Positions 6,943 through 9,260 of a stretch of 9,260 nt of DNA are shown here, piece by piece. This DNA is from HyVt-337 sp964428895. Lineage in GTDB: Bacteria > Planctomycetota > Phycisphaerae > SM23-33. Under the pieces are notes generated by a model that was not told the DNA's origin, did no database searches, and was given only the letters and a program-made list of their open reading frames with translations. Location of the stretch: contig CAYRZU010000096.1 in assembly GCA_964428895.1 (NCBI GenBank), positions 1 to 9,260 of the forward strand, given 5' to 3'. How positions within the stretch are numbered: the first letter of the stretch is position 1; each line of letters opens with the position of its first letter. Made by a program: the position numbers and the translations under genes.

Positions 6943-6973
6943 CGCGGCGGGCCGAACGGCTCGCCGCGTTTCT
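6943..6973 (+). terminator. Intrinsic terminator after ilvE
   Basis: An 11-bp GC-rich stem (6943-6953 with 6958-6968) closes a GAAC loop and is followed by TTTCT. One pair is G-T (6950/6961), which is stable in plus-strand RNA (G-U) but a mismatch in minus-strand RNA. Together with the plus-strand T tail this points to termination of ilvE transcripts. It lies 25 bases after the ilvE stop, between two convergent genes. The T tail is short, so efficiency may be modest. Confidence 0.7.
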
Positions 6974-6979
6974 ATGCGC

Positions 6980-9145
6980 CTAGGGGAGGCTGTTGGCACC
7001 CGATAGGGCCCACAACAGCACGTTGGCGCCGAGACGGCGCGCGTCGGGGGTGGACACGTTCTGTGCGCCGAAAGCGGGCGTGCCCTCGGTCGCAGACGTT
7101 AGCCCGTACCGGCTGACGATAACAGCCATGCGACCGTCGACCTCCAAGCCGTAAAGCTCGGCCCCCCCCCCGGGGGGGGGATTAGTAACGGCCGGGGCGT
7201 AGGTGACGGTTCGTAGATCGCTGCCGACGCCGCCGCCGAAGTCGCCCGTGATCAGGGGATGGTCGGCGGGCAGGCGCTTCAGCTCGCCCTCGCCGAACAT
7301 GCTTGCCAACATCTCCGACGCGGCCTTGAAGAAGGCTTCATCTCCGACGGCCGAATCGATCAGCAGTGTGCCGCCGCCGGCCAGCCAGGTCTTCAGGACC
7401 CCCTGTTGGGTGACGGTAACTTTCAGGTCGGTGGTTCCGGTCAGCCAGAGGACGGCCTCGGGAGGCGATTGGGCCAGGTCGACCGGGTCGAGTTCAATCA
7501 CGCCGACGCTCATGGCTGCGGCAAGGGTGTCGCTGAGGCGCCGCAGAGCCAGCGGGGCGACGTTCCAGTCGCCGCCGTGCTTGACTCGCGCCACGGTGAT
7601 GCCCTGGGCGGTCGCAAACTCCGGCGGCGGGCCGAACCAGACGTAAGGTTCTCGTCCGGCGGGCGGGTTGGCTCCTGTGGCGGCGATGGCGATGTTGGTC
7701 ATCAGTTCGAAGGCGGGGCGGGTCTGGTCGTTGTAGCCGGTTCGTAAACTTCGGATGACGGCCTTGGGTAACACCACGCCCACAGGTCGGACGCGGTCGC
7801 CAATGAGTCGAATCGGGGGCCTGTCCGCCGAGCGGATCGTGTGATCGGCCGACCAGACCATATGCTCGCGTGTATCGGTCAGAACGGGCCAGTGCTTCAG
7901 CAGCTTGGCCAGGCGGGCGGCCAGGCGGTCCAGGTCGGCGGCGTTGTCGGTCTGGGCGGCCAGGACAATCGTGCCGCCGGCTTCGGCCAGCCGGTACAGG
8001 GCGTTCCACCAACTCTCGGGCAGGTCGGCCTCTTCGACGACGGCGATGTAGAGAAGGGGCGCCTCGGCCATGGCCATCGGATCATCATCCGGGGTCAGGG
8101 CCTGCCACGACGCGCTGCCGCTCCAGCGGACCCATGGGGCCAGATCGCGGCCGCTGCCGACCAGGTCGAGGCAGTTGACCAATACCGGCTGGCGGGCCAT
8201 CACCAACGCCAGAGCCGCCAGAGCGGTCTCCTGCGGCGTCTCGGGCCCGGTCGGCCATGAGCCGTCGGGCGCCTGGCTGGTCAGCAACTCCTGGACGACC
8301 GCCTGGCGAATCGGCGTTGATCCCAAGGTCCGCTGCCCCAGTTGTCGGCCCAGGTATTGCAGGGCGTAGGCGTAGTACTGCTGCTGACGAGGCCGACCCC
8401 AGACCCAGCCGGGCATGGGTGTCAGGGACGCGTGGCTGTCCAGCCAGGCCAGGCCCTTCGCGATAGCCTTGGCTCGATCCAAGGTGAGCTCGTCATCTCG
8501 GATGGGGCAGTCCGCCAGCGTCGCCAGTGCCGCCGCGGTGGCCGAGCCATGACTGGCCCCGCGCACGCGAAAGGGCAGATTGCCCGGCGGCGTCAGCCCC
8601 CACCCGCCGTCTTCGTTCTGACTCTTCAGGACGTAGATCAAGGCCTTGGTGAACACGTCGTCGGGGATGTCCTGGCCGGCGTCGTCGGCCGACCGGAGTA
8701 CGCTCACTGTCAGCTGGGTGCTGACGATGTCGGTCCAGCCGGCGTAGTCGTCCGGGGCGTCGGCGCCGTGGCCCCATCCACCGGTGGCGTCCTGCTGAGC
8801 CAGCAGCCACCGGACGTGGTCCGGGCTTGGGGGCTCTTGCATCTCGTAGACGGTCAGTAGGGCCAAGGCCGCGCGGCCGGCCACGGTCTGTTTGGGCCGG
8901 CGATAGTCCCCGCTGCCGAGCGACTGGGTGGCGCGGTTGATGGCGGCCACGATCTGGGCGTCAGGGACGAGCGGCTCGAGTTGCAGCGGCGGAACGCCGG
9001 ACGACCCGGTCGGCTGACTGGCCGGGGCGGTGGCCTGTCCGGCGGCGACGGCCGTCAGGGCCAGCAGCATCAGCCCGCAGGCGCCGATGGCGCTACGCCG
9101 TGCGTTCGTGTGTGGGTTTCTCGTGCGTCGCATAGAGTCACTCAT
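6980..9145 (-). CDS. Exported alpha/alpha-toroid plus DUF4159 protein
   Basis: A 721-residue protein (717 if the ATG at 9133 is used). Residues about 1-37 look like a signal peptide (arginine-rich, then LMLLALTAVAAGQA), so it is probably exported. Residues about 60-320 resemble the alpha/alpha-barrel of terpenoid cyclases and prenyltransferase beta subunits, with QW-like repeats QQDATGGWGH (117-126), QNEDGGWG (176-183) and QAPDGSWP (291-298). No DxDD acid motif is seen, so a cyclase reaction is unlikely. Residues about 545-715 form a DUF4159 domain: VLWLTGTTDL, then WLAGGGTLLIDSAVGD and LPADHPL. A related, degenerate copy may precede it (APLLYIAVVEE near 362, LAEAGGTIVLAAQ near 386). The family accompanies MoxR/VWA loci in planctomycetes. 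Function unknown; a scaffolding or ligand-binding role is inferred. A C10G9 tract lies in codons 655-660. Confidence 0.88.
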   Translation of the reverse strand: MSDSMRRTRNPHTNARRSAIGACGLMLLALTAVAAGQATAPASQPTGSSGVPPLQLEPLVPDAQIVAAINRATQSLGSGDYRRPKQTVAGRAALALLTVYEMQEPPSPDHVRWLLAQQDATGGWGHGADAPDDYAGWTDIVSTQLTVSVLRSADDAGQDIPDDVFTKALIYVLKSQNEDGGWGLTPPGNLPFRVRGASHGSATAAALATLADCPIRDDELTLDRAKAIAKGLAWLDSHASLTPMPGWVWGRPRQQQYYAYALQYLGRQLGQRTLGSTPIRQAVVQELLTSQAPDGSWPTGPETPQETALAALALVMARQPVLVNCLDLVGSGRDLAPWVRWSGSASWQALTPDDDPMAMAEAPLLYIAVVEEADLPESWWNALYRLAEAGGTIVLAAQTDNAADLDRLAARLAKLLKHWPVLTDTREHMVWSADHTIRSADRPPIRLIGDRVRPVGVVLPKAVIRSLRTGYNDQTRPAFELMTNIAIAATGANPPAGREPYVWFGPPPEFATAQGITVARVKHGGDWNVAPLALRRLSDTLAAAMSVGVIELDPVDLAQSPPEAVLWLTGTTDLKVTVTQQGVLKTWLAGGGTLLIDSAVGDEAFFKAASEMLASMFGEGELKRLPADHPLITGDFGGGVGSDLRTVTYAPAVTNPPPGGGAELYGLEVDGRMAVIVSRYGLTSATEGTPAFGAQNVSTPDARRLGANVLLWALSGANSLP
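7162..7180. repeat. C10G9 homopolymer palindrome inside a gene
   Basis: Ten C (7162-7171) are followed directly by nine G (7172-7180). On the coding (minus) strand this is C9G10, read as Pro-Pro-Pro-Gly-Gly-Gly near residues 655-660 of the DUF4159 protein. The frame is open on both sides in this copy. Such tracts are prone to polymerase slippage and to sequencing error. Confidence 0.95.
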
Positions 9146-9159
9146 TCGCGGCAGGCGAG

Positions 9160-9188
9160 AGTCTATGGGGTAGACGGCCCGTTCTCAA
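9160..9188 (-). promoter_or_regulatory. Predicted sigma70-type promoter of the DUF4159 gene
   Basis: On the minus strand TTGAGA (9183-9188, 5 of 6 consensus matches) and TAGACT (9160-9165, 4 of 6) are exactly 17 bases apart. The transcript would start near 9153, leaving about 8 bases before the ATG at 9145 or about 20 before the ATG at 9133. Only a weak GAGTGA precedes the second ATG, so the start is uncertain. The placement suggests this gene has its own promoter rather than being internal to an operon. Confidence 0.5.
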
Positions 9189-9222
9189 GGCCCGCTCCGC
9201 ATCGTCAGCGGTTCCGCAGAGG

Positions 9223-9252
9223 AAGTTGTTGCGGGGTGCTCCGCAACGACTT
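9223..9252. repeat. 12-bp inverted repeat upstream of the DUF4159 gene
   Basis: Positions 9223-9234 pair with 9241-9252 around the loop GGTGCT: twelve pairs, one of them T-G (9227/9248). The wobble is tolerated in plus-strand RNA (U-G) but becomes A-C in minus-strand RNA, so the structure is stronger in plus-strand transcripts. No T-run follows on either strand. It lies upstream of the predicted promoter, so it may be an operator or the end of a neighbouring gene's transcript. The rest of 9146-9260 holds no gene I can see. Confidence 0.6.
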
Positions 9253-9260
9253 GCGCGGGA

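Noticed and set aside
6980..9145. A true squalene-hopene cyclase
   Set aside because: QW-like repeats are present but there is no DxDD motif, and the C-terminal half is DUF4159-like instead of a second barrel.

Overview
The window reads as a chromosomal stretch from a GC-rich bacterium. The best guess is a member of the Planctomycetota, probably Phycisphaerae-like. This is inferred from the gene families: a membrane VWA/GATase-like protein, an alpha/alpha-toroid plus DUF4159 protein, a metallophosphoesterase-like plus PHP fusion, and paired small lipoproteins. It is not proven by any marker gene. There are seven protein genes, six on the minus strand and one on the plus strand. I see no RNA gene, IS element, CRISPR array, integrase or phage gene, and no gene-free stretch longer than 300 bases.

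From right to left along the minus strand: a 721-residue exported protein (9145-6980) has a cyclase-like repeat region followed by one clear and one degenerate DUF4159-like domain. It converges on ilvE, a class IV branched-chain amino acid aminotransferase, which is the only plus-strand gene (6048-6917). A hairpin terminator lies between the two. Divergent from ilvE is a PHP-family metal hydrolase (5883-4666). Its N-terminal third looks like a metallophosphoesterase domain that has lost its metal ligands. Both divergent genes have plausible sigma70-type promoters in the 164-base gap. Next comes an 864-867-residue membrane protein (4597/4588-1994) with a VWA domain, complete MIDAS motif, a GATase1-like domain and a C-terminal membrane anchor. 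A DUF2752 membrane protein (1997-1524) overlaps it by 4 bases. After a 96-base gap with a perfect hairpin come two related lipoproteins (1427-786 and 789-82), also overlapping by 4 bases.

The VWA/GATase and DUF4159 proteins are typical of planctomycetal loci that resemble the MoxR/Bat system. Here no MoxR ATPase or DUF58 gene is visible, and the two are separated by ilvE and the PHP gene. The two 4-base overlaps suggest translational coupling in the VWA-DUF2752 and lipoprotein pairs. ilvE is an ordinary metabolic gene with no visible functional link to its neighbours.

I do not see a clear-cut new system. The most unusual points are the degenerate-phosphoesterase/PHP fusion, the split VWA and DUF4159 genes, the coupled lipoprotein paralogues, and a C10G9 homopolymer palindrome inside the DUF4159 gene.
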